Source: an uncultured Dorea sp.
Lineage (GTDB): Bacteria; Bacillota; Clostridia; Lachnospirales; Lachnospiraceae
Length of the DNA stretch: 64,000 nucleotides
Direction: 5' to 3'
NCBI GenBank assembly: GCA_910586965.1
Contig: CAJUMF010000015.1
Span: 28,565-92,564 of the forward strand
Shown here: piece after piece, positions 27,157 through 34,954 of the stretch
How the letters are laid out: every line of letters begins with the position of its first letter
Position numbering within the stretch: the stretch's first letter is position 1
Made by a program: the position numbers and the translations under genes
The notes under the pieces: model-generated
Told to the model about the DNA's origin: nothing
Database searches by the model: none
What the model saw: the letters and a program-made list of their open reading frames with translations, nothing else

Positions 27157-27828
27157 TTACCCCGCCACAATCCTCCCATCCTCAATCCGCACAATCCGGT
27201 CTGCCATCTGTGCGATTTCCGGATTGTGGGTAATCATGACAATGGTCTGGGAAAATTCCCTGCCTGTCATCTTAAGGAGCCCGATGACGTCGCTGCTTGT
27301 CTTGCTGTCCAGATTCCCGGTGGGCTCATCCGCCAGGATGATGCTCGGCTTTCCGGCTATGGCCCGGGCGATTGCCACGCGCTGCTGCTGGCCGCCGGAG
27401 AGATTCCCCGGGAGGCTGTCTAACTTTGTCTCAAGCCCCAGCATTTCCACCGCTTGGAGGATGAATTTTTTATCCGGTTTCCGGGCGTCTAAGCATATGG
27501 GGAACACGATATTTTCCCACACGGTCAGGACGGGCACCAGATTATAGTTCTGGAAGATAAATCCAATCTGCCTGCGGCGAAAGATGGTTGCCTGTTCGCC
27601 GCTTAGCTTATCAAGTTCTGTATCTCCAATCTTTATGCTGCCCTCCGTGGGCGTATCAAGTCCCCCGAGCATGTTGAGAAGGGTGGATTTCCCGCTGCCG
27701 GAAGTGCCGATGACGGCGGTGAATTTCCCGCGCTCAATCTCTAAGTCCACGCCGTCCAGCGCCCGGACCATGGTATCTCCCTTGCCGTAATATTTTTTAA
27801 GGCCTGATGCCTTTAAGATGCTTTCCAT
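27157..27828 (-). CDS. ABC transporter ATP-binding protein (MacB/Bce class)
   Basis: ATPase (223 aa) with intact Walker A GTSGSGKST, signature LSGGQQQRVAIARAI, Walker B ILADEPTGNLDSK and switch His in MITHNPE. It follows the permease gene by 14 bases on the minus strand, the reverse of the usual ATPase-first order. It ends four bases from the stop of the converging SDR gene. Confidence 0.93.
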   Translation of the reverse strand: MESILKASGLKKYYGKGDTMVRALDGVDLEIERGKFTAVIGTSGSGKSTLLNMLGGLDTPTEGSIKIGDTELDKLSGEQATIFRRRQIGFIFQNYNLVPVLTVWENIVFPICLDARKPDKKFILQAVEMLGLETKLDSLPGNLSGGQQQRVAIARAIAGKPSIILADEPTGNLDSKTSSDVIGLLKMTGREFSQTIVMITHNPEIAQMADRIVRIEDGRIVAG

Positions 27829-27842
27829 AATGTTTTGTCCTC

Positions 27843-30446
27843 CTATTCTGCCACACGAAGTTTTTCTACGATACTGCCTCTGTGAAAGGCGCGCAGCGCG
27901 GCTGCCGGTATCAAAGCCGCCGAGACCATCAATACGGCGCAGGTGACAAGAGCCGGAACCAGTGTGAACCGAAAGTTAAAAAGCCAGACGGCGCCCGTAA
28001 GCTCCCGCACTGCCGTAAATCCCAGCAGCACCGATGAAAAAATCCCAAGCGCACATGCCCCGGCGGCGTAGTAAAGCCCCTCAAAGGTCATCATCCGGGT
28101 GAGCTGCCTGTCCGTCATGCCGATGCTCTGCATGGTGGCAAATTCGTGCCGCCGGGTGATGATGGCGGTGATGAGGGTGTTGGCCAGGTTTAAGACGCCG
28201 ATGATGCCGAAGATGACACCGATCATGCCTCCTACAAATGCAATCATCCAGCGGTTCTTTTCCGCACTTTTCCTTGTATTTTCCGCCGACAGATAGTTGA
28301 GGGAAGTGTCTTTTGTGCGGATATAGCCTTCGAGAAACGCGGTCATGTCCGCCTGGTTTTCCTCTTTTACGTCAAAAGAATATTTGTACACCGTGGGATT
28401 ATCATATATTTTTTTATAAATCTCACAGGGGAGATAGAGGCGCGCCGCGTCGCCCCCTACCGCGGCGGCCCCGCTCAACGTGGAGCCGATTTCCTCGTCA
28501 TCCCCGTTCTGCGCTGCTTTTGCCAGTATGGGAAGTTCCAGGAAAGCTTTCCCGTTTTTGTAGACGGTGACGGTGCCGCCGATTTCTGTGACATCAAAAT
28601 CTTTGTTGATGCCCATGGAAGAGCGGTCCATCATGACGCCAACCAGGACGCCTTCGCCCTTTTGCATCTTCCGGTAAAGCTTTTTGGCGTCCGTTATGCC
28701 TTCCTTGATATCCATGCGGGAGAGGGCGGCCTCGCTCATGCCGTATACATTGCAGAGGAACCGTTTGTCCGTTCCCACAGGCGCGCTCAGCCCGTCAAGC
28801 TCCTCTGAGACCCCGTATAAAATTTCTTCTCCGTCCGGGTCTTTCTCTGTCCAGAACTCATTGATTTCAGCTCCGAAGTCGTAGGTGACGTCGGTGTCGT
28901 CCAGCGTGTTTTTGTAGATTGTACAGCCTCCGTACACGCCCGGCTGGCGGGAGATATCCTCGATGGTCTGTGTTTTTAAGCCCTGCTCCCGCCGGGTAAA
29001 TCCTTCCAGGATGTTTGTGCTGGCTTTGTTTACCACCCCAAAGTCGGTGCGTATCATGTAGTCCACCTGTTTCTCGATATCATAGCTTGCGGCGGCGATT
29101 CCCACGCTGTTTAGCAGGGCGATGCTAAGCGTTAGCGACAGCATGATAAAGGCGGTCCGCCGTTTGTTTCTCCCAAGGTTTGCCCGTGCCATCCGGGTAA
29201 GGCGGGCATCCAGGGAGCGGCGCCTGGTTCTTTTTTTACTGCCGCTTACTTCCACAAAGCGGTAGGCCTCCATGGGCGGCGTGTTGGCGGCGATGCGTAC
29301 CGGTTTTCTTGTGGAGAGGAATACGGTAAGGGCGGTAAGTGCTGCCGCACCCAGGAAAATGACCGGGGAGGGCGTTACATTTACCGTCAGATTCTCATAC
29401 TCTGAGGAGACGGCATCCATCACCATGGGGAGGGTGGCTTTTCCCACAAAGAATCCGATGAAAAGCCCCAGAGGGATTCCGATGCCGGTAAGCCAGAGCG
29501 CCTGGAGATTAAGGAGCCTTTTTACCTGTTTCCGGCTCATGCCGATGGTGCGGTACAGCCCGTACCGCCGGATTTCCTGCATCACGGCGATGTCGAATAC
29601 ATTGTAGATGAGAAGATATCCGCACAGGATAAAGAGCGCCCCTATGACAGCGCCCATCCCCATCATGCGTGGGGAGACGGATGCGTTGGTCACGGTGTTT
29701 ACGGCGGCGCACACATAGTTATCCGCATTGGAATCCTCCGGGTTGCCGCCCGCGCTTATGACCCATTCATCCATCTTTTCTTTAAGGCGGCGGGAGCTTA
29801 CCGCTGTAAAGTCGGACCAGTAAGTGCCTGCCATCTCCCGGTCTTTGTCATAGGTATACTTGAAAATGTCCGGATGTGCATCCCGGAAGGCGGTTCCCGC
29901 CCACAGGACGCTGACTTGGTCGTTTGAGGCCTCGTACCAGCCGGAGACGGTCATCTCGAAATTGTAGGTCTTTCCCCGAAGGGAAAATCTTACAGGCACT
30001 TTTGCGCCCACTTTAGGTTTCATGCCAAGCTCCCGGAGAGCAAGGTCTGAGGCTGCGATTTCGTCTGCCTTTTTGGGGGAGGCGCCGTGGCTCGGACTGC
30101 AGAAATTAAGCTCCGCCTGGGTGTCGTCCAGCACGCTGAACTCTATGTTATGCCTGTCGGTATCGGCAAGATACGCAACCGGCATACGAAGTCCGTAGTC
30201 CCGGATAAACTCTGCGTCCTCAAGCTTTTTAAACTGTCCGGACGTCAGGTAGCGGAAATCGCCGTCGGATTTGCTCATCTTCATCATCTGCTGTGTCAGC
30301 GTCAGGGAGTCTTTCGCGCCTTTGCCGATGGTGGTCACCGTGGTAAACAAGACGGCGGTCAGCATGATTGCCAGGATGGCTGACAGATTGCGGATTCGGT
30401 TGGCGGCAAAGCTGCGGAATGCCAGAGTGTCAGGGAAAAGTTTCAT
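27843..30446 (-). CDS. FtsX-family ABC transporter permease
   Basis: Membrane subunit (867 aa) with two FtsX cores: one after the first ectodomain (about 255-390, with MQEIRRYGLYRTIGMSRKQ) and one at the C-terminus (about 730-860, with TRRHEFATMQSIGMTDRQ), and a large extracellular domain between them. It starts the two-gene exporter operon. Its promoter region carries three 11-bp-spaced direct repeats (30491-30517), so a response regulator probably switches it on. The likely role is peptide-antibiotic removal or lipoprotein handling. Confidence 0.9.
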   Translation of the reverse strand: MKLFPDTLAFRSFAANRIRNLSAILAIMLTAVLFTTVTTIGKGAKDSLTLTQQMMKMSKSDGDFRYLTSGQFKKLEDAEFIRDYGLRMPVAYLADTDRHNIEFSVLDDTQAELNFCSPSHGASPKKADEIAASDLALRELGMKPKVGAKVPVRFSLRGKTYNFEMTVSGWYEASNDQVSVLWAGTAFRDAHPDIFKYTYDKDREMAGTYWSDFTAVSSRRLKEKMDEWVISAGGNPEDSNADNYVCAAVNTVTNASVSPRMMGMGAVIGALFILCGYLLIYNVFDIAVMQEIRRYGLYRTIGMSRKQVKRLLNLQALWLTGIGIPLGLFIGFFVGKATLPMVMDAVSSEYENLTVNVTPSPVIFLGAAALTALTVFLSTRKPVRIAANTPPMEAYRFVEVSGSKKRTRRRSLDARLTRMARANLGRNKRRTAFIMLSLTLSIALLNSVGIAAASYDIEKQVDYMIRTDFGVVNKASTNILEGFTRREQGLKTQTIEDISRQPGVYGGCTIYKNTLDDTDVTYDFGAEINEFWTEKDPDGEEILYGVSEELDGLSAPVGTDKRFLCNVYGMSEAALSRMDIKEGITDAKKLYRKMQKGEGVLVGVMMDRSSMGINKDFDVTEIGGTVTVYKNGKAFLELPILAKAAQNGDDEEIGSTLSGAAAVGGDAARLYLPCEIYKKIYDNPTVYKYSFDVKEENQADMTAFLEGYIRTKDTSLNYLSAENTRKSAEKNRWMIAFVGGMIGVIFGIIGVLNLANTLITAIITRRHEFATMQSIGMTDRQLTRMMTFEGLYYAAGACALGIFSSVLLGFTAVRELTGAVWLFNFRFTLVPALVTCAVLMVSAALIPAAALRAFHRGSIVEKLRVAE

Positions 30447-30474
30447 GGTTGGTTACCTCCTTGTAGTTAGTGAC

Positions 30475-30517
30475 AGGATAGCATGGGAAAGGTACAGAAA
30501 GGGTACGGGAAAGGTAC
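30475..30517 (-). promoter_or_regulatory. Three 11-bp-spaced direct repeats in the ABC permease promoter
   Basis: On the plus strand GGTAC occurs at 30491-30495, 30502-30506 and 30513-30517, each inside an AAAGGTAC-like word, with an exact 11-base period. On the minus strand they cover the -35 zone of a TATCCT box (30480-30475). This is a typical OmpR-family tandem site. Confidence 0.6.
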
Positions 30518-30539
30518 GGTTTTGTGACTTTTGCAGGAC

Positions 30540-30721
30540 GGCGTATGGGAGCTGCCCTTCCTCTCAGCAGACTGGGGCAGCGCTACGGTGAACTAACCTC
30601 TGACTGCGGCTAAGGAGCTCAGGAATGCCTTCGCTCCTAAGTCTCCGTAAGAGGTGGATTTCACCTTCGCTAAATACGCCCTTTTAATGTCTGCCGAGAG
30701 GAAGGGCAGCTCCCATACGCC
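30540..30721. repeat. 182-bp element bounded by 33-bp inverted repeats
   Basis: Bases 30540-30572 and 30689-30721 are inverted copies with one mismatch in 33. Between them are 116 bases without a credible gene. The layout resembles a non-autonomous miniature element or a large folded RNA. I see no second copy in the window and no clear target duplication. Confidence 0.6.
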
Positions 30722-30737
30722 TGTGTTCTGGAAAAGG

Positions 30738-30905
30738 CGGGCAAACGTCCTTGCGGGAGAGTGTGCGGGAGGTGTGGGGGCGGGGTGTACTGAGGTGCGT
30801 GGAGGTGTGGGGGCGGGGGAGTGTTGAGCGCGTTTGTGTTGTGGGGACAGGGGCGGAGGTTGTGTGTAAGTATGTGACGTGGGAGGCTGGGGGTAAATTG
30901 TCTTT
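30738..30905 (+). other. G/T-rich strand-asymmetric tract, non-coding
   Basis: About 170 bases with almost all G and T on the plus strand, including several runs of four or five G close together (around 30775-30815 and 30842-30853). The proline-rich reading frame on the opposite strand is a consequence of this composition. The tract could form G-quadruplexes. No gene is supported. Confidence 0.5.
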
Positions 30906-31017
30906 GGCGATGGGGGTTTTGCACTCTTGTATTTTTTACGGTTTGTGAAGTAAATGCACAAAACTGTATGAACAATAATGTTTCGTTGTTTTTTGTTCAT
31001 TAAAATTCAGATTCCTC

Positions 31018-31046
31018 TTGCAGGAAGAACAAATGTTTGCTATGAT
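31018..31046 (+). promoter_or_regulatory. Promoter of the putative type I toxin
   Basis: TTGCAG (31018-31023), 17-base spacer, TATGAT (31041-31046). The transcript would start near 31053, leaving a structured leader of about 108 bases before the toxin start. Confidence 0.6.
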
Positions 31047-31160
31047 GTGAACAGTGCTACCCTACTCGGTAGGCGGTTAGTCTTCTTTCGGAGGACTGTG
31101 ACCTCTGTTTACATAAATTGCCCATTTTTAATGGAGATTTATTATAGGAGGATTTTACCA

Positions 31161-31262
31161 ATGTTAACCGTTGAAAGTCTCATTGCAGTTATTAGCTTAT
31201 GCATTAGCTGTTTTGGCCTTGGTTACACCATTGGTCGAAATAGCGATTCACATAAAAAATAA
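31161..31262 (+). CDS. 33-aa hydrophobic peptide, candidate type I toxin (Fst-like architecture)
   Basis: Tiny protein of 33 aa with a strong AGGAGG site 8 bases before its ATG. It is a single membrane span (about residues 5-26) followed by a short charged tail rich in Arg, Asp, His and Lys. That architecture matches membrane toxins of type I toxin-antitoxin systems, although I do not recognise a named family. The gene has its own promoter, a leader with two hairpins, and a terminator immediately after the stop. A strong promoter on the opposite strand just beyond the terminator drives a short RNA back into it. Toxicity is inferred from layout. Confidence 0.65.
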   Translation: MLTVESLIAVISLCISCFGLGYTIGRNSDSHKK

Positions 31263-31343
31263 CCGCCTCGAGCCTGGACAACTTGGCGGTTATTTTTTAA
31301 CTAAACAATATCTGGGCTAACCGTCTATCGGTAGCACTCTTCT
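31251..31343 (-). ncRNA. Candidate antisense RNA antitoxin
   Basis: A predicted transcript of about 90 bases runs from the strong minus-strand promoter (31350-31378) to the shared terminator. Its 3' part is fully complementary to the toxin mRNA end. Its first bases contain AAAGAAGA, complementary to UCUUCUUU in the toxin leader (31081-31088). Its 5' hairpin (AGTGCTACC...CGGTTAG) resembles the first hairpin of the toxin leader. Two contact regions, one at each end, are the arrangement known from par of pAD1. Confidence 0.55.
31258..31294. terminator. Shared bidirectional terminator of toxin mRNA and antisense RNA
   Basis: AATAACCGCC (31258-31267) pairs perfectly with GGCGGTTATT (31285-31294). 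Six or more T follow on the plus strand, and the minus strand reads into TTTTTTATG, so both converging transcripts can end here. Confidence 0.75.
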
Positions 31344-31349
31344 TTTAGT

Positions 31350-31378
31350 ATAATAACATTTGGCTCTGTCTCTGTCAA
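31350..31378 (-). promoter_or_regulatory. Strong promoter of the antisense RNA
   Basis: On the minus strand TTGACA (31378-31373), 17-base spacer, TATTAT (31355-31350). It is the better of the two promoters in this locus, as expected for an antitoxin RNA made in excess. Confidence 0.7.
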
Positions 31379-31434
31379 GAATCCCCATTCTATAATTATA
31401 AAATCCTAAATTTTTCCGCCTGTGCGGGCGGGAA

Positions 31435-32100
31435 TCAGTTTATGATGTGTCCGTCCTGGAGGCGGATTACTTGGTCGGCCAGTTGGGCGAGCTCCAGGTT
31501 GTGGGTGATGAGGATGAGGGTCTGGCGGAAGGTCTGGGTCATGGTTTTTAAGAGTCCGGCTACATTCTGGCTTGTCTTTGCGTCAAAGCTGCCGGTAGGC
31601 TCGTCCGCCAGGATGATGGACGGCTTGGTGATGAGGGCGCGGGCGATGGCGGTGCATTGCTGGCCGCCGCCGGAGAGCATGTGTGGGAGGCGCTCTAATT
31701 TGTCATCCAGACCGAGAAACTTTGTAATCTTCTGGAAGAACGCCGTATCCGGCAGGGAATCGTCGAGGGCAAGGGGGAACAGGATGTTCTCTTTTACGGT
31801 CAGTTCCGGAACCAGGTTGTAGTCCTGGAACACAAATCCTACCTTTCGCCGCCGGAATACTGTTAGCTGCTCTTCGGAAAGCTCCGAGAGATTGATTCCG
31901 TCAACGATGATTTCCCCTTCCGTCGGCTCGTACAGTCCGCCGATACTGCTTAAAAGTGTCGTCTTCCCGGAGCCGGAGGCTCCGATAATGGCGGTAAATT
32001 TGCCCTTCTCGATGGAGAGCGTGATGCCGTCCAGGGCTTTTACCTGTCCGGCGCCTTTTCCGAAATATTTTTTCAGGTTGTGTATTGTTATGATGTCCAT
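31435..32100 (-). CDS. Orphan ABC ATP-binding protein with altered signature motif
   Basis: ATPase of the MacB/Bce class (221 aa). Walker A (GASGSGKTT), Walker B (ILADEPTG) and the switch His (LITHNLE) are intact, but the signature reads LSGGGQQCTAIARAL where relatives have LSGGQQQRVAIARAL: the Gln is shifted and Arg-Val became Cys-Thr. The D-loop is SFDAK instead of SLDSK. No permease gene lies beside it; the next plus- and minus-strand genes are unrelated. I chose ATG 32100 because GGAGG precedes it. It may be a decaying remainder of an exporter, or may work with a distant permease. Confidence 0.85.
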   Translation of the reverse strand: MDIITIHNLKKYFGKGAGQVKALDGITLSIEKGKFTAIIGASGSGKTTLLSSIGGLYEPTEGEIIVDGINLSELSEEQLTVFRRRKVGFVFQDYNLVPELTVKENILFPLALDDSLPDTAFFQKITKFLGLDDKLERLPHMLSGGGQQCTAIARALITKPSIILADEPTGSFDAKTSQNVAGLLKTMTQTFRQTLILITHNLELAQLADQVIRLQDGHIIN

Positions 32101-32139
32101 GTTATCATCCTCCCCGGCGTTTCTTTGTCCGATGAGGAC

Positions 32140-32168
32140 AGCATAACTTTTTAAAAGAATTTTGTCAA
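32140..32168 (-). promoter_or_regulatory. Promoter of the orphan ABC ATPase
   Basis: On the minus strand TTGACA (32168-32163), 17-base spacer, TATGCT (32145-32140). Immediately upstream TACAAAT is repeated at 10-base distance, possibly a regulator site. Confidence 0.6.
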
Positions 32169-32201
32169 ATCGCCTTTGCAATTTGTATTGATTTGTAATG
32201 A

Positions 32202-32253
32202 AACGCTATAAAAAAAGCGTTCCGTTGATTTTTGCATTTGTTCATGGTATGCT
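32202..32253 (+). promoter_or_regulatory. Promoter and possible operator of the PIN toxin-antitoxin pair
   Basis: TTGATT (32225-32230) and TATGCT (32248-32253) are 17 bases apart, 40 bases before the antitoxin start. AACGCT (32202-32207) and AGCGTT (32216-32221) form an inverted repeat just upstream that could bind an autoregulating antitoxin. Confidence 0.5.
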
Positions 32254-32292
32254 TTAGGAAACAAAAAATAAATTCATAAAGGAGGAATGTCC

Positions 32293-32613
32293 ATGTCAAC
32301 TTTGGAAAAAGCGATAGGATTATTACAGGAAATGCCGGAAAACAAACTGGAGGCGGTATATATGTATATACGTTTTGTCAACTCTCAATCAGACGGCGAT
32401 GAGAATATTTCCGCCGCAAATAAAAGTGCAGATTCCCTTATGGGGATAGCCCGCGAGCGCGCAAACCCCTCATTAGCAGAAAAAAGCACTGTTGAAGAAA
32501 GACAGCGTGGTTTTCAAGGTCTTATGTCTTTTGCCGGAACATTGCCGGAGAATTTTGATTATAAAAAGGAACTAGAGGAGGCAAGGAATGAAAAATATGC
32601 TCGTTTTATTTGA
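32293..32613 (+). CDS. Putative antitoxin of a PIN toxin pair
   Basis: A 106-aa acidic, helical protein beginning STLEKAIGLLQEMPENKLEAVYMYIRFV, a segment resembling the N-terminus of small antitoxin-like proteins paired with PIN or RelE toxins. The C-terminal half is polar and probably disordered until it binds the toxin. The ATG at 32293 is used, 7 bases after AAAGGAGG; the ATG at 32287 is too close. It overlaps the PIN gene by 26 bases, so production is coupled. The role is inferred from position and layout. Confidence 0.65.
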   Translation: MSTLEKAIGLLQEMPENKLEAVYMYIRFVNSQSDGDENISAANKSADSLMGIARERANPSLAEKSTVEERQRGFQGLMSFAGTLPENFDYKKELEEARNEKYARFI

Positions 32614-33019
32614 CACTAATATCATATTGGATGTACTGGAAAAGCGCCTCCCATTTTACGACTCATCAAAGTCTGCGTTGGAAAGCTGCGTTTCCGGCAA
32701 TGTCACGGGTTATATTGCCCTGCATTCCATTTCAAACATTTATTATATTTTGAGAAAACGATATCGGGCATCAGACAGAAGGAAACTTTTGCTTGATATA
32801 CTGGATTTGCTGCAAGTACCAGGTGCAGGTCATGAGAGTGTCCGAAATGCCTTACAGAGAGAAGACTTTTCCGATTTTGAGGATTGCCTGCAGGATGAAT
32901 GTGCAAAACAGATTCATGCCGACTATATCGTAACCCGAAACACAAATGACTTTTCTGCATCAGATACACCCGCAATTATTCCAGATGATTTACTCAAAAT
33001 TCTTAACAATTGCAAATGA
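32588..33019 (+). CDS. PIN-domain ribonuclease toxin
   Basis: PIN-fold protein (143 aa). The first catalytic Asp is in VLFDTNIILDVL, a Glu in SALESC, and the later acidic residues in DFSDFEDCLQDECA and VTRNTNDF, giving the four-residue metal site of VapC-like nucleases. HSISNIYYILRKRY is also typical. It is translated from within the end of the antitoxin gene. It would cleave a specific RNA target when freed. Confidence 0.88.
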   Translation: MKNMLVLFDTNIILDVLEKRLPFYDSSKSALESCVSGNVTGYIALHSISNIYYILRKRYRASDRRKLLLDILDLLQVPGAGHESVRNALQREDFSDFEDCLQDECAKQIHADYIVTRNTNDFSASDTPAIIPDDLLKILNNCK

Positions 33020-33059
33020 GTGATTATCATAGGTTTCATAAAATACTTCCCCGATAAGC

Positions 33060-34127
33060 TTAATTCAGCAAAAACACAGAAACAACCGTTCCTTTCCCGA
33101 CTTCTGATTTGATACTGACATACCCCTTCTGCCGGGTGATGATGCCCCGGGCGAGATACAGCCCGAGCCCCACGCCCTCCGCACTGGCTGCCTCCTGGCC
33201 CCGGTAGAACCGCTTGAACACGTCATGGTAATGCTCTGCGGCGATTCCCATCCCAGTGTCCGATACGTCAATCCGGGTGAAGAACTGCCAGGGCCGGACG
33301 CTGACGCGGACAGCTCCGCCCTCGGGGGTGTATTTTACGGCGTTGTCAAGGAGGTTTCCAATGGCCTCCGCTGTCCACTTTGCATCGTGGCGGACGCACG
33401 TCCGCTCGCTGCAGTCTACGTCGATGGCGATGTTTTTCTGCTCTGCTTTTGCCCAGACCGTGCTCACCGCCCGGGCAATGGTCTCATGGAGGCGCCCGTT
33501 TTCCATGTGGAGGGCGAAAGTTCCCGTCTCCAGGCGCGACATCTTTATCAGAGACTGCATTAGGAAGTCAAGCTTGCTGACCTGTGTCCCCATGGCGGCG
33601 AGAAATTCCGCTCTTTTTTCTTCGGAAAGTTTCCTGCGCTCTAAAATATCCGTAAACATCATAAGGTTGGCGATGGGCGTCTTTACCTGATGGGAGATAT
33701 CGCTGACCAGTTCCTGGATGGTCTGCTTGTCCGCGGCGCTTGCCCGGATACCTTCCTGCATACGCTCATGGTATTGGAGGAGCCTTCCCTGTACTTTGGA
33801 GATTTGCGAATCCTCATAGAGGGCGCACCCGCAGGGCATCCCGTCCATAAGGGCATCTAAGGTCCGGCAGATTTCATTGGCGAAGTCCGTCTGCTGCCGC
33901 CTTTTTTGTCCGTCCATGAAAAATGCCAGGAAAAAGAGCAGGACGCCGGATACGCAGAGGCAGAGCCGCAGGGCAAAAGGAGATAAGTATTCCCACAATG
34001 CTCCCCCAAGAAGGAGAAATGCCGCCGCCGCGAATAGCGCCGCGGATAATGTCGCGGATAATATCGCGGATGATATTACGGATAACGTAAGATTCGATGA
34101 GAGGTATTCTGTCTTTGTCTTTTTCAT
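33060..34127 (-). CDS. Sensor histidine kinase, short-sensor type
   Basis: Membrane kinase (355 aa) with two helices close together (about 20-42 and 52-69) and almost no external loop. The H-box is DISHQVKTPIANL, the N-box NLLDNAVKYTPEGG, the G boxes DTGMGI and GVGLGLYLA. The first helix is encoded by four 12-base repeats (34041-34088). Its start overlaps the stop of the regulator gene. An intramembrane sensor of this kind usually reports on an ABC exporter, but the neighbouring ATPase is an orphan, so the working exporter may be the 27.2-30.4 kb pair. Confidence 0.9.
   Translation of the reverse strand: MKKTKTEYLSSNLTLSVISSAILSATLSAALFAAAAFLLLGGALWEYLSPFALRLCLCVSGVLLFFLAFFMDGQKRRQQTDFANEICRTLDALMDGMPCGCALYEDSQISKVQGRLLQYHERMQEGIRASAADKQTIQELVSDISHQVKTPIANLMMFTDILERRKLSEEKRAEFLAAMGTQVSKLDFLMQSLIKMSRLETGTFALHMENGRLHETIARAVSTVWAKAEQKNIAIDVDCSERTCVRHDAKWTAEAIGNLLDNAVKYTPEGGAVRVSVRPWQFFTRIDVSDTGMGIAAEHYHDVFKRFYRGQEAASAEGVGLGLYLARGIITRQKGYVSIKSEVGKGTVVSVFLLN
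34041..34088 (-). repeat. Four in-frame 12-bp tandem repeats in the kinase first helix
   Basis: Four 12-base units (CGCGGATAATGT, CGCGGATAATAT, CGCGGATGATAT, TACGGATAACGT on the plus strand) encode serial Ile/Leu-Ser-Ala/Ser-Thr blocks in the membrane span. Change in copy number would shift the helix by four residues without a frameshift. Confidence 0.8.
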
Positions 34128-34813
34128 AATCGTTCACCTGTCCATATATAGCCCATCCCCCGGACCGTCCGGATATAGGAGTGGTCTTCAGTCTCAATCT
34201 TTGCCCGCAGCCGGTTCATGGTGACGGTCAGCGTATGGTCGTCGATAAAATTTCCGCCATAGTCCCACAGCCGTTCAAGCAATGTCCGCCGCGTCAGGAT
34301 ATTTCCGGCGTTGGCAGTAAGGAGCCGCAAAAGCTTGTACTCGTTGGGAGTGATGGTCAGCTTTTCGCCGTCCCGGACAGCCGTCAGGGCGCCGAAGTCA
34401 AGCTTGAGATAACCATCATCGTAACAGTCTTTTGCCGCCTCCGGTGTACAGCCGCTCCGGCGCAGGGCGACTTCCACCCGGCGTTTTAAGATTCGGATGT
34501 TAAACGGCTTTGTGATGTAGTCCTCCGCGCCGAGGTCAAAGCCGTTTAATTCGTCCTGCTCTAGGTCGTTGGCAGTCAGGAAGATGACCGGAAGGCTGGG
34601 AAAGTCCGTTTTTATCTCCCGGATAAGCTCAAAACCGCTGCCGTCCGGCAGGTTCACATCCAAAATCACCAGGTCGTAATGCCCGGTCTTTAATAGCTGC
34701 CGGGCTTTCTGGCAGTTGTAGGACTCGGACGTAAGATACCCCTCTGTGTCCAGCTCAAAGCAAAGCCCCGCGCTTAAGGCAAGGTCATCCTCTATGACTA
34801 AAATTTTCTGCAT
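34124..34813 (-). CDS. OmpR/PhoB-family response regulator
   Basis: Two-component regulator (229 aa). Receiver: IEDDLAL acidic pair, phospho-Asp in VILDVNLPDGSGF (about residue 52), Thr in FLTAND, Lys in YITKPFN. Winged-helix domain about 130-225 with TPNEYKLLRLL and RGMGYIW. It is coupled by a four-base overlap to the kinase gene. The three 11-bp direct repeats upstream of the ABC permease at 30.4 kb would suit such a regulator, though nothing here proves which regulator binds there. Confidence 0.93.
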   Translation of the reverse strand: MQKILVIEDDLALSAGLCFELDTEGYLTSESYNCQKARQLLKTGHYDLVILDVNLPDGSGFELIREIKTDFPSLPVIFLTANDLEQDELNGFDLGAEDYITKPFNIRILKRRVEVALRRSGCTPEAAKDCYDDGYLKLDFGALTAVRDGEKLTITPNEYKLLRLLTANAGNILTRRTLLERLWDYGGNFIDDHTLTVTMNRLRAKIETEDHSYIRTVRGMGYIWTGERL

Positions 34814-34881
34814 GATATCACCTCGAAAGTTTTATGGGAACTTTAACGGTTCCTTTCGTATAATGCCAGTTCAATGACTGA

Positions 34882-34945
34882 TGCCATTATAATTCGAAAA
34901 CAGGCGGAAATCAATGCTGCTTTTTGAAATGGGCGGAAATGCTGT
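34882..34945 (+). repeat. Dispersed ~63-bp repeat, copy 1
   Basis: Shares the words CATTATAA, CGAAAACAG and GCTTTTTGAAATG in the same order and spacing with 36552-36616. The two copies bracket the AbiEi gene and the 36006 gene. I estimate roughly three quarters of positions match by eye. Confidence 0.5.
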
Positions 34946-34954
34946 CTCGTAAGG

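Noticed and set aside
30593..31000. Proline-rich minus-strand frame of 135 codons
   Set aside because: It is produced by the G-rich tract and the inverted-repeat element; no start site, no domain.
34041..34088. 12-bp repeats as a CRISPR-like or RNA antitoxin repeat array
   Set aside because: The units are contiguous, in frame and inside a kinase gene with complete motifs, so they are coding repeats.
33874..34197. Alternative minus-strand frame with an Ile-Arg-Asp repeat
   Set aside because: It is an out-of-frame reading of the repeat inside the histidine kinase gene and has no ribosome site.
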